Origin: JAOTYV01 sp041557595
GTDB taxonomy: Bacteria; Pseudomonadota; Alphaproteobacteria; UBA8366
DNA length: 7,276 nucleotides
Assembly: GCA_041557595.1 (NCBI GenBank)
Contig: JBFFGE010000219.1
Location: 1-7,276 of the forward strand
Direction: 5' to 3'
Positions within the stretch are counted from its first letter, which is position 1. Every line of letters begins with the position of its first letter. Positions 1-5,371 of the stretch are shown here, piece by piece. The translations under genes were made by a program, and so were the position numbers. The notes beneath the pieces were generated by a model. It made no database searches. It worked only from the letters and a program-made list of their open reading frames with translations, and was not told the origin of the DNA.

Positions 1-125
1 AAGCCATTGGCCATTACATCGACGGCTTCTACAATCCCCGTCGACGCCACTCCGCGCTCGGCTATCAATCGCCGATCGCATTCGAGGCCATGACGGCCAA
101 AAATGAGACAATGTCTCTCTACTAA
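1..125 (+). CDS. IS3-family transposase (OrfB), C-terminal fragment cut by the window edge
   Basis: The frame starting at base 3 reads through 40 codons to a TAA at 123-125. It contains YIDGFYNPRRRHSALGYQSP followed by IAFE, the hallmark end of the DDE integrase (rve) domain of IS3-family OrfB transposases, where these residues follow the last catalytic Glu. The protein catalyses strand cleavage and joining at the IS ends. Only the last part is visible; the DDE residues, OrfA and the programmed frameshift region lie to the left. The short distance from the stop codon to the presumed IS terminus at 140 is usual for this family. The element reads towards the interrupted methyltransferase gene. 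The family call is strong; the subgroup cannot be set from this fragment. Confidence 0.9.
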   Translation, partial: AIGHYIDGFYNPRRRHSALGYQSPIAFEAMTAKNETMSLY

Positions 126-140
126 AACCGGGCAAGTCCA
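122..140 (-). repeat. Presumed right terminal inverted repeat of the IS3-family element
   Basis: On the minus strand the segment starts TGGACTTGCCCGG and ends in a T-rich stretch next to the transposase stop codon. Position, TG dinucleotide at the tip and composition fit an IS3-family terminal inverted repeat bound by the transposase. Its partner at the left end is not visible, so the length of the repeat cannot be measured here. Confidence 0.55.
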
Positions 141-516
141 CTTCGAGGAACGTGCATTCGGGATTCGTCTCGGCCAGGCGCAGGCTCAAAGTGTCCAGCC
201 CGGCGCCCAGGATCACGACCTGCGAGGTTCCGCGGTCAATTGCCTCGCGCGCCAGGGTCTCGATCCAGCGCTTGCGCAGGACGAAGTGCAGGTAGAAGCC
301 CGGGACAGCGAATCGTTGGAGCACTCCGCTGCGCCAGCGGACCCAACCTCGACCGAACTGTCCGCGAAGATCGATTTGCGTGCCTGTCTGAAGCATGCGC
401 TCGTTCAGCTCGGCCATTTGCTTCGGCACTTCGATACCGAGGCGCGGGTGTGTCGCGGTGTAGAACACGCCCGTGGCGACGAATTGGGCCGTGGCGCTGG
501 GCTTATGGTCCTTCAT
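141..516 (-). pseudogene. LCM-family (TIGR00027-like) SAM-dependent methyltransferase, 3' part lost to the IS insertion
   Basis: The ATG at 516-514 opens a frame beginning MKDHKPSATAQFVATG that runs 125 complete codons to the IS junction. The N-terminus (PSATAQFVA) and the downstream pattern RKRWIE...G, then QVVILGAGLDTLSLRL (residues about 99-114), match the leucine carboxyl methyltransferase/TIGR00027 family; LGAGLDT is SAM motif I. Family members are usually around 270-300 residues, so more than half is missing, including the remaining Rossmann strands and the substrate-binding part. The frame happens to stay open through the IS on this strand, but those codons belong to the IS. An in-frame TGA a few codons upstream of the ATG rules out a longer N-terminus. 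It lies 81 bases downstream of the formyltransferase gene on the same strand. The substrate is unknown, and the truncated product is very unlikely to be active. Confidence 0.8.
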
Positions 517-597
517 TGACCGCGATCACGACGGAGGCGTCGGTGCGCGGGAGGAGCGGTTGCCTCATGGCACGCACATGCTCCGAAGTGCGGGATG

Positions 598-1224
598 TCA
601 GGTCTCCGGATCGGGGCGTTTCAATTTCGGCCGGTGCCAGGACGGCTCCCACGTCGCCAGGTCGTGGTTTTGCGGCTCGCGAACCTCGATGCCCTGCTCC
701 AAATCGGAGAGCACTTTCTCGTACAGCTTCAGCCCGAGCGGGAAGAGCGTTTCGCGCCACAAATCGCCGGCGTTGATGCCCGGCCGCACGAAGCAATGCT
801 CCTGCGCCGCGATATCGCCGCCATCCATGACATCGTTCATCCAGTACACCGTACCGCCCGTCACCTTTTCACCCATATGGATCGTCCAGACGATGGCGTC
901 CCGTCCGCGATGCAGCGGCAACAGGCTCGGGTGGTAGCCGATCGCGCCCAGCCTTGCGGCCTCGCGCGTCTTCTTGCTGATGAAATCATGACTGTGGGCG
1001 GCAACGATGATGTCGACGCCGTCCGGCAGGGTTTCCGCGTTCAGTTTTCCGGATTCCAGCCACGGCACGCCGTCCTTTTCCGCCGATGCCCGCAATCGAT
1101 CGGGCGTCTCGCCGTCGCCCGAATAGGCCGGCGCGCTGACGCCCGCGATTTCATGGCCTCTCTTGACACACAGATCGTAGACCTGCTGTCCGAGCGCCTT
1201 CTGGCCTGCAATGTAAATGCGCAT
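598..1224 (-). CDS. Formyltransferase-family protein resembling the 10-formyltetrahydrofolate hydrolase domain of ALDH1L1
   Basis: This is a 208-residue protein consisting of one Formyl_trans_N domain. The N-terminus MRIYIAGQKALGQQVYDLC resembles the folate-binding strand/helix of ALDH1L1. The active-site loop YHPSLLPLHRG (residues 97-107) supplies His98, and DVMDGGDI (131-138) supplies Asp134. Their spacing of 36 residues equals that of His106 and Asp142 in ALDH1L1. The Asn two residues before the His, usual in Fmt and PurN, is Gly96 here, as ALDH1L1 also lacks it. The C-terminal OB domain of methionyl-tRNA formyltransferase is absent, so tRNA formylation is unlikely. The likely chemistry is cytoplasmic transfer or hydrolysis of a formyl group from 10-formyl-THF. 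The ATG at 1224 was chosen because GGGG lies four bases before it and the family homology starts there; an in-frame GTG at 1236 adds four residues. It is divergent from the dioxygenase genes. Automated pipelines may name it methionyl-tRNA formyltransferase. Confidence 0.85.
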   Translation of the reverse strand: MRIYIAGQKALGQQVYDLCVKRGHEIAGVSAPAYSGDGETPDRLRASAEKDGVPWLESGKLNAETLPDGVDIIVAAHSHDFISKKTREAARLGAIGYHPSLLPLHRGRDAIVWTIHMGEKVTGGTVYWMNDVMDGGDIAAQEHCFVRPGINAGDLWRETLFPLGLKLYEKVLSDLEQGIEVREPQNHDLATWEPSWHRPKLKRPDPET

Positions 1225-1330
1225 GATGCCCCACACCTGTTAATCGTTCCCGCCGATCCCGGGCCCGCCTGCCGTACCGCCCCAATACCTGACGGTCCGA
1301 TGCGCGCCCCCACGGCCTATTTCCATCACC

Positions 1331-1359
1331 AGTATAAACCATGCCAGCTTTCCGGGGAA
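1331..1359 (-). promoter_or_regulatory. Candidate sigma70-type promoter for the formyltransferase gene
   Basis: On the minus strand the hexamer TATACT (1336-1331) is a good -10 box. With 17 bases of spacing the -35 hexamer is TTCCCC (1359-1354), which matches TTGACA only partly; with 18 it is TTTCCC. The predicted start would leave a leader of roughly 100 bases before the ATG at 1224. The call is by eye only and the -35 is weak. Confidence 0.35.
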
Positions 1360-1376
1360 AATAGCGAGCGTACAAT
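1349..1376 (+). promoter_or_regulatory. Candidate sigma70-type promoter for the dioxygenase genes
   Basis: TACAAT at 1371-1376 is a good -10 hexamer. The best -35 at 16-base spacing is TTTCCG (1349-1354), a poor match, so activator dependence would be expected if this promoter is real. It overlaps the candidate promoter of the opposite strand. Transcription from here would give a leader of about 155 bases that includes the competing inverted repeats at 1440-1471 and 1535-1544. Confidence 0.3.
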
Positions 1377-1439
1377 TTTCGAGAACTCAGGCATCGGAGG
1401 ACGGTGTCTTTCGACGAAGAGGGTCGCTGTGCCGATCGC

Positions 1440-1471
1440 GCGCCGGTGCGTTGGGCAATACGCATCGGCGC
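1440..1471 (+). repeat. Stem-loop in the dioxygenase leader (11-base inverted repeat)
   Basis: GCGCCGGTGCG (1440-1450) and CGCATCGGCGC (1461-1471) form an 11-base-pair stem with one G-U pair and a 10-base loop. No T-run follows, so it is not a typical terminator. The right arm, bases 1461-1470, is also exactly complementary to 1535-1544, which spans the ATG of the large-subunit gene. The stem could therefore be the alternative, start-releasing fold of a translational switch, or a DNA operator dyad. Complementarity is seen directly; function is inferred. Confidence 0.5.
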
Positions 1472-1534
1472 AAACCCCGCGGGCTGGGCAAAGGACGGGG
1501 ACCGGGCGAGACTTGCGTGTCCAAGTGAGGGAGC

Positions 1535-1544
1535 CGCCGATGCG
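1535..1544 (+). promoter_or_regulatory. Start-codon region complementary to an upstream leader segment
   Basis: CGCCGATGCG contains the ATG (1540-1542) of the dioxygenase large subunit and is a perfect 10-base reverse complement of 1461-1470. If the RNA folds this way the initiation codon is buried, and the ribosome-binding site at about 1526-1532 would sit at the base of the helix. The competing partner of 1461-1471 is 1440-1450, which is a one-mismatch copy of this start-site sequence. Confidence 0.4.
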
Positions 1545-2892
1545 ATACAGCGATGCTGCCGACTATGTGATCGACAACCCGGACCGGGGCGAGTTTCTCG
1601 TTCACCGGGATGTCTACAGCGATCCGGATTTGTTCGAGGAAGAACTCCGGAATGTTTTCGAGGGCACCTGGGTTTTTCTCTGCCTCGACTCGCAAATCCC
1701 GCAGCCGCATGATTTTTACTGCACGCGGATCGGCCGGCGCTCGGTCATCGTCTCGCGCGATGGCGACGGCGCGGTGCATTGCTTTTACAACACCTGTCGG
1801 CACCGGGGCGCGACGCTCTGTCATACGGAACATGGCAACCGCAAGGTCCACGTCTGCGACTACCACGGCTGGTCCTACGATTCCGGCGGCCGCAATGTCG
1901 ATATCAAGGATCAGGAAACCGGCTGCTACCGCTCCGCCTTCGGCGGCGAGGACCACGATCTCGTATCCGTGCCGCGCCTTGACAGCTATCGCGGTTTCAT
2001 CTTCGCGAGTCTCAACGCGGATGTGCCGCCGCTGGAAGAGCACCTCGGCGACGCGCGGACCTGCCTCGACCTGATCGTCGACCAGGGACCGGACGGGATG
2101 GAGCTGGTGCCGGGGCGGACCAACTACACCTATGACGCCAACTGGAAGCTTCAGTTGGACAATGGCTCCGATTCCTATCACCTGACCTCCACGCACCGGT
2201 CCTTCATGCGCATCGTGCATCGCCGCGCCGAGGGCAAGAGCGCCAACACGCAGGTGAAGTCGCCGGACTTCCAGAAGCGCTTCGACATGCCGGCGGGTAT
2301 GTTCACCTTCGACCGCGGGCACAGCATGATCTGGGCCGATCACCCGGTGCCGGAGAACAAGCCGCTATCGGGCACCATGGGCCGGGTGCGGACGCATGCC
2401 GGCGAGGTGCGAGCCAAATGGATGCTGCGGACACGCAACACGACGATCTTTCCGAATCTGCAATTCAACGACAGCACGTCGCTGGTGCTGCGGACGATCA
2501 CGCCGCTCGCTGTCGGCCGGACGGAGATGCAGGTCTATAGCTTCGGGCCGGTCGGCGAGCCAGCGGAATTGCGCCGCCGCCGGGTGCGGCAGCATGAGGA
2601 TTTCTTCAATGTGAGTGGCCTGGCGACGCCGGACGACACGCTGTGCTACGCCGATTGCCAGGATGGTTATTACAATTTGTCCGGGGACTGGCTGCAGGGA
2701 TTCCAGCGCGGCATGGCGGTGGTGACGCACGGGCCGAACGATCCGGCGCGCGAACTCGGCATCAATCCGGCGACCAGCGTGCTGGGGAAATACAGCATGC
2801 AGAACGAAATGGCCTTCCACGCCGCCTATCTTGAATGGGTGCGGCTGATGACGCTCGGCCGCGCCCGCGACCAGCGCCTTGCGGCCGAGTGA
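1540..2892 (+). CDS. Rieske ring-hydroxylating dioxygenase large (alpha) subunit, benzoate/toluate (BenA/XylX) type
   Basis: This 450-residue protein is the usual length for the family. The N-terminal Rieske domain binds a [2Fe-2S] cluster through C86-R-H88 and C106-D-Y-H109. The C-terminal catalytic domain has DNGSDSYHLTSTH (207-219): Asp211 is the bridging residue, His214 and His219 are iron ligands with the spacing seen in naphthalene dioxygenase, and ATPDD (362-366) supplies the third, Asp ligand. The first Glu of the usual ENxxDxYH-type motif is Asp207. The stretches FEGTWVFL, SQIP, SYRGFIFASLN and EDFFNVSGLATPDD follow the BenA/XylX/AntA/CbdA pattern. Such enzymes add O2 to an aromatic carboxylate to give a cis-diol, using electrons from a reductase. 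The ATG at 1540 follows GAGGGAG at a good distance; the frame is open far upstream, but that part is antisense to the formyltransferase. The small-subunit gene starts 10 bases after its stop. The exact substrate cannot be told. Confidence 0.92.
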   Translation: MRYSDAADYVIDNPDRGEFLVHRDVYSDPDLFEEELRNVFEGTWVFLCLDSQIPQPHDFYCTRIGRRSVIVSRDGDGAVHCFYNTCRHRGATLCHTEHGNRKVHVCDYHGWSYDSGGRNVDIKDQETGCYRSAFGGEDHDLVSVPRLDSYRGFIFASLNADVPPLEEHLGDARTCLDLIVDQGPDGMELVPGRTNYTYDANWKLQLDNGSDSYHLTSTHRSFMRIVHRRAEGKSANTQVKSPDFQKRFDMPAGMFTFDRGHSMIWADHPVPENKPLSGTMGRVRTHAGEVRAKWMLRTRNTTIFPNLQFNDSTSLVLRTITPLAVGRTEMQVYSFGPVGEPAELRRRRVRQHEDFFNVSGLATPDDTLCYADCQDGYYNLSGDWLQGFQRGMAVVTHGPNDPARELGINPATSVLGKYSMQNEMAFHAAYLEWVRLMTLGRARDQRLAAE

Positions 2893-2902
2893 GCCGACGG
2901 TC

Positions 2903-3406
2903 ATGGACGACAGCGCACGGCTCGCCGATGGAATTCGATTGTTGTCGCGCGAGGCGCGCTATCTCGACGAAAGGCAGTGGGACGATTGGCTCGGCCTCTA
3001 TTTGGAGGATGCGGAGTTCTGGGCGCCGGCCTGGCGCGACGACGATACGCTGACGGAGGACGTCAACCGGGAAATCTCGCTGTTCTATTTCGAATCGCGC
3101 GGCGGGCTGGAGGACCGGGTGTGGCGCATCCGGTCGGGCCAGTCGCCGGCGCTGACGCCGATGCCGCGCACCACCCATCTTGTGACCAACACGGTATTGG
3201 ACGAGGGCGCGGAGGCGGGGGCGATGACGTTACATTCCGCGTGGTCGTGCCATGTTTACAGCCTGCGCGACAAGTCGCAGCACGTCTTTTTCGGCCGCTA
3301 CCGGCACGATCTGGTGTATGCGGATGGCGCCTGGCGCATCCGGCGCAAGAAGATCGTGCTGATGAACGACTACATTCCCGGCATGATCGACGTGTTCTGC
3401 GTCTGA
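2903..3406 (+). CDS. Rieske ring-hydroxylating dioxygenase small (beta) subunit, BenB/XylY type
   Basis: This 167-residue protein has the cystatin/SnoaL-like fold expected of ring-hydroxylating beta subunits. It closely follows the BenB pattern: LLSREARYLDERQWDDWL (13-30), DAEFWAPAW (36-44), DDDTLTEDVNREISL (46-60), GGLEDRVWRIRSG (67-79) and a C-terminus WRIRRKKIVLMNDYIPGMID (144-163). It has no cofactor; in an alpha3beta3 hexamer it serves structure and sometimes substrate preference. The ATG at 2903 was chosen because homology starts there and it lies 10 bases after the large-subunit stop. An in-frame TTG at 2879 would overlap that gene and add eight residues without homology. The ribosome site is weak (GAG), suggesting translational coupling. 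In ben/xyl operons the reductase and cis-diol dehydrogenase normally follow; here the next gene is convergent and unrelated. Confidence 0.93.
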   Translation: MDDSARLADGIRLLSREARYLDERQWDDWLGLYLEDAEFWAPAWRDDDTLTEDVNREISLFYFESRGGLEDRVWRIRSGQSPALTPMPRTTHLVTNTVLDEGAEAGAMTLHSAWSCHVYSLRDKSQHVFFGRYRHDLVYADGAWRIRRKKIVLMNDYIPGMIDVFCV

Positions 3407-3417
3407 GGCGGCGCCAA

Positions 3418-3438
3418 CCGGCCGTCAGCCGGCGGCCG
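3418..3438. terminator. Possible bidirectional hairpin at the convergent gene ends
   Basis: Between and over the two convergent stop codons there are overlapping GC-rich inverted repeats: CCGGC (3418-3422) with GCCGG (3428-3432), and CGGCCG (3419-3424) with CGGCCG (3433-3438). No T-run follows on either strand, so it would be a weak intrinsic terminator at best. It overlaps the stop codon of the TRAP permease gene. Low certainty in such GC-rich DNA. Confidence 0.25.
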
Positions 3439-5278
3439 CGTGCAGCGTGAATATATACCACAGTCCGCCCAGCGCCGTGGCGCCCAGGGCCGCGCGCGGG
3501 ATCGGGCCGATCGGTCGAAGGAAATAGCCATACATGGAGGCCGATCCGGCGATGCTTGCGAGAACGAGGCACCCGATGGCGGCCCAGCCGGTGCTGCCGA
3601 TCTTGTCCGGAAAGCCGAGGATCGCCGGCACGAACGCCATGGCAAACGGCAGCAGGTAGCCCACGAAGGACAGCCGGATCGAGTGGGCGCAGGCTTCCAG
3701 GAAACCGCACCCGGCTATTCGGCTGGCCGCAAGGACCGAGAGCGCCACGGGTGGAGTCAGGGTCGACAGGATCGCGAAGTAGAAGGCGAAGAAGTTGGCC
3801 GCGAAGACGTCGACGCCCGCATCGATCATCAGCGGCACGACGGTGACGAACATGACCACATAGGCGACCGGCGTCGGCAGCTCCATGCCGAGCAGGATGG
3901 CGACCAGGGCGGAAATCAGCAGGATCGGGAGGAGCTCGATGCCGACCAGTCCGATCACGCCCTGGCTGAGCTTGGTGGCGATATTCGTGGTCAGCGCGAC
4001 CTGCGCCAGGATTCCCACCAGCGCCAGAATGAGCGCGAGCTGCGAGCCGATCTTCGCCGCTTCGGTCAGGCCTTCCTTCCATTGCGCTAGGCTCGGACGC
4101 GTCTGCTTTTGCGCCATGGCGACAACGATCATGGTGATGATTCCGGCAAACGCCGCGTAGCCCGGCGAGTAGTAGCCGACCAATAGCCAGATCACGACGG
4201 TCATCGGCAGGACGAATACGGGCAGCATCCGCAGCACGAGACGCACGCTGACGTCCATCTTGGGCGGCCGCAGCCCGGCGGCGCGCACCAGGAAATAAAC
4301 GCCGATGCCGGCGGAGACGTAAAACAGCAGGGCCGGGATCAGCGCCTTCTTCATGATCTCGACATAGGGGACTTCGAGGAAGGACGACATCAGGAAGGCG
4401 GCCGAGCCCATGATCGGCGGCATAATCTGTCCGCCGGTGGACGCGACCGCCTCGATGGCCGCGGCGTGCTCCGGCTTGAAGCCGGTCTTTTTCATGGTCG
4501 GGATGGTGGCCGATCCGGTGAGCACGACATTGGCGACCGCCGCGCCGGTCACGGTGCCGACGAAACCCGAGCCGATGACGGCCGGGAAGGCCGCGCCGCC
4601 GCGCACCAGGTTGCCGACCGCCTTGCCGATCTCGAAAAACAAGGGCAACACGCCGGTGTAGCGGAACAGTGATCCGAAAATCACGAACAGGAAGATGACG
4701 TCGGCCGAGACCTTGATGATCGGACCGAACATGCCGAGTGTGAGGCTCGCGCCCATATAGGACATGATGAAGTTCATCTCGTATTCGGGATGTCCGACCG
4801 CGCCGGGGATGTGGTGTCCCCAGATGAAATAGGCGATGGAGGCGATGGTGAAGACGGTAATCACGCCGCCCCAGTGAATCCAGCACAGCACCATCACCGC
4901 GGAGACGGCAAAACCGGTCACCACCATTGCCGTGTCCGAGATGAAGGGCTGCGATAGTTCGAGCTCTTCGGCGTTGACGGCGTAATACCCCATTGTGGCC
5001 AGGGCCGTGACGAGGCCATAGACCGCCAGGATCGCCTTGACCTTGCTTTTCCAGCGGTTCCATTCGTCGGCCGCATCGGCAATTGCCGCCAGCGATCCGA
5101 TGACCAGGATGATCGTGACATGCAGGATGTAGTGGTAGGTCGAATCCCAGATATTCACATGCACCAGCAGCATGTGATAGGCCACTGCCGCGATGCCGAC
5201 GACCGTCATCAGCCATTTGGCGACCCGGCCCAGGCCACCGATCGCTGGACTTGAAAGCGCCAGATCAGGCGTGGTCAT
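3425..5278 (-). CDS. TRAP transporter permease, DctQ-DctM fusion (4TM/12TM type)
   Basis: This 617-residue membrane protein is in the usual range for TRAP-type fused permeases. Hydrophobic segments begin at about residue 21 and recur to the C-terminus. The first part (to about 150) corresponds to the small DctQ-like subunit and linker. The rest is the large DctM-like subunit, with VTGAAVANVVLTGSATIP (243-260), EAVASTGGQIMPPIMG (276-291), GMELPTPVAYV (464-474) and LTPPVALSVLAAS (507-519), signature loops of the family. It uses the sodium or proton gradient to import an organic acid handed over by a periplasmic binding protein. The ATG at 5278 is preceded by a G-rich ribosome site (CCGGGGGGAAT) about seven bases away. 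Its partner gene, a TAXI binding protein, lies 93 bases upstream on the same strand. Fused permeases of this type typically pair with TAXI proteins. The substrate is unknown. Confidence 0.93.
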   Translation of the reverse strand: MTTPDLALSSPAIGGLGRVAKWLMTVVGIAAVAYHMLLVHVNIWDSTYHYILHVTIILVIGSLAAIADAADEWNRWKSKVKAILAVYGLVTALATMGYYAVNAEELELSQPFISDTAMVVTGFAVSAVMVLCWIHWGGVITVFTIASIAYFIWGHHIPGAVGHPEYEMNFIMSYMGASLTLGMFGPIIKVSADVIFLFVIFGSLFRYTGVLPLFFEIGKAVGNLVRGGAAFPAVIGSGFVGTVTGAAVANVVLTGSATIPTMKKTGFKPEHAAAIEAVASTGGQIMPPIMGSAAFLMSSFLEVPYVEIMKKALIPALLFYVSAGIGVYFLVRAAGLRPPKMDVSVRLVLRMLPVFVLPMTVVIWLLVGYYSPGYAAFAGIITMIVVAMAQKQTRPSLAQWKEGLTEAAKIGSQLALILALVGILAQVALTTNIATKLSQGVIGLVGIELLPILLISALVAILLGMELPTPVAYVVMFVTVVPLMIDAGVDVFAANFFAFYFAILSTLTPPVALSVLAASRIAGCGFLEACAHSIRLSFVGYLLPFAMAFVPAILGFPDKIGSTGWAAIGCLVLASIAGSASMYGYFLRPIGPIPRAALGATALGGLWYIFTLHAAAG

Positions 5279-5326
5279 TGATATTCCCCCCGGCTATCGA
5301 AACTGCGCCTCCCCAAGCGGACCGCG

Positions 5327-5341
5327 CCCGAACCGCTCGGG
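5327..5341 (-). repeat. Small intercistronic hairpin between TAXI and permease genes
   Basis: CCCGA (5327-5331) and TCGGG (5337-5341) form a five-base-pair stem with a five-base loop inside the 93-base gap between the binding-protein stop and the permease start. Such a hairpin could lower expression of the membrane protein relative to the binding protein, as known for other transport operons. The stem is short and could be chance in this GC-rich sequence. Confidence 0.25.
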
Positions 5342-5371
5342 TGCAGCCGCTTCGGCCCGACTCTGATACCG

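Larger units (their letters stand above)
1..140 (+). mobile_element. Right end of an IS3-family insertion sequence
   Basis: This stretch comprises the transposase C-terminus plus 15 further bases. Read inward from base 140 on the minus strand the end begins TGGACTTGCCCGGTTTTAG, which has the 5'-TG start and the C-rich then T-rich pattern of IS3-family terminal inverted repeats. Immediately beyond, at 141, an unrelated methyltransferase coding frame begins, and that supports 140/141 as the junction. The left end and the target-site duplication are outside the window, so the exact boundary is inferred. Protein and terminus agree, so presence of the element is secure; the boundary is good to a few bases. 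Confidence 0.75.
1225..1539. promoter_or_regulatory. Divergent intergenic region between formyltransferase and dioxygenase genes
   Basis: This 315-base stretch has no convincing gene. It holds a candidate promoter for each direction at about 1331-1376 and, in the dioxygenase leader, two competing inverted-repeat pairings. The heptamer CCGATGC, or its complement GCATCGG, occurs at 1297-1303, 1391-1397, 1462-1468 and 1537-1543. A frame opening at a GTG at 1404 runs on into the dioxygenase gene out of phase and resembles nothing known. Opposite transcription of the flanking genes makes this the natural place for a shared regulator site. Confidence 0.6.

Noticed and set aside
517..597. Terminator or promoter between the formyltransferase and methyltransferase genes.
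   Set aside because: I see no convincing hairpin with a T-run and no -35/-10 pair in these 81 bases; the two genes may simply be co-transcribed.
595..1539. A long plus-strand open frame continuing upstream of the dioxygenase large subunit by 315 codons.
   Set aside because: It is antisense to the well-supported formyltransferase, shows no family features, and the ATG at 1540 has a good ribosome site and matches the family's N-terminus.
1404..1712. A frame starting at a GTG with GGAGG just upstream in the dioxygenase leader, as a possible leader peptide.
   Set aside because: It overlaps the large-subunit gene for about 170 bases in another frame, the ribosome site is too close to the GTG, and the peptide resembles nothing recognisable.
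1540..3406. Assigning the names benA and benB outright.
   Set aside because: Sequence patterns place the subunits in the benzoate/toluate/anthranilate group, but missing benC/benD neighbours and an unknown substrate make firm symbols unsafe.
3063..5216. A 717-codon minus-strand open frame overlapping the TRAP permease and small-subunit genes.
   Set aside because: It is Arg/Gly/His-rich low-complexity translation in a shifted frame of the permease, typical of GC-rich shadow frames.
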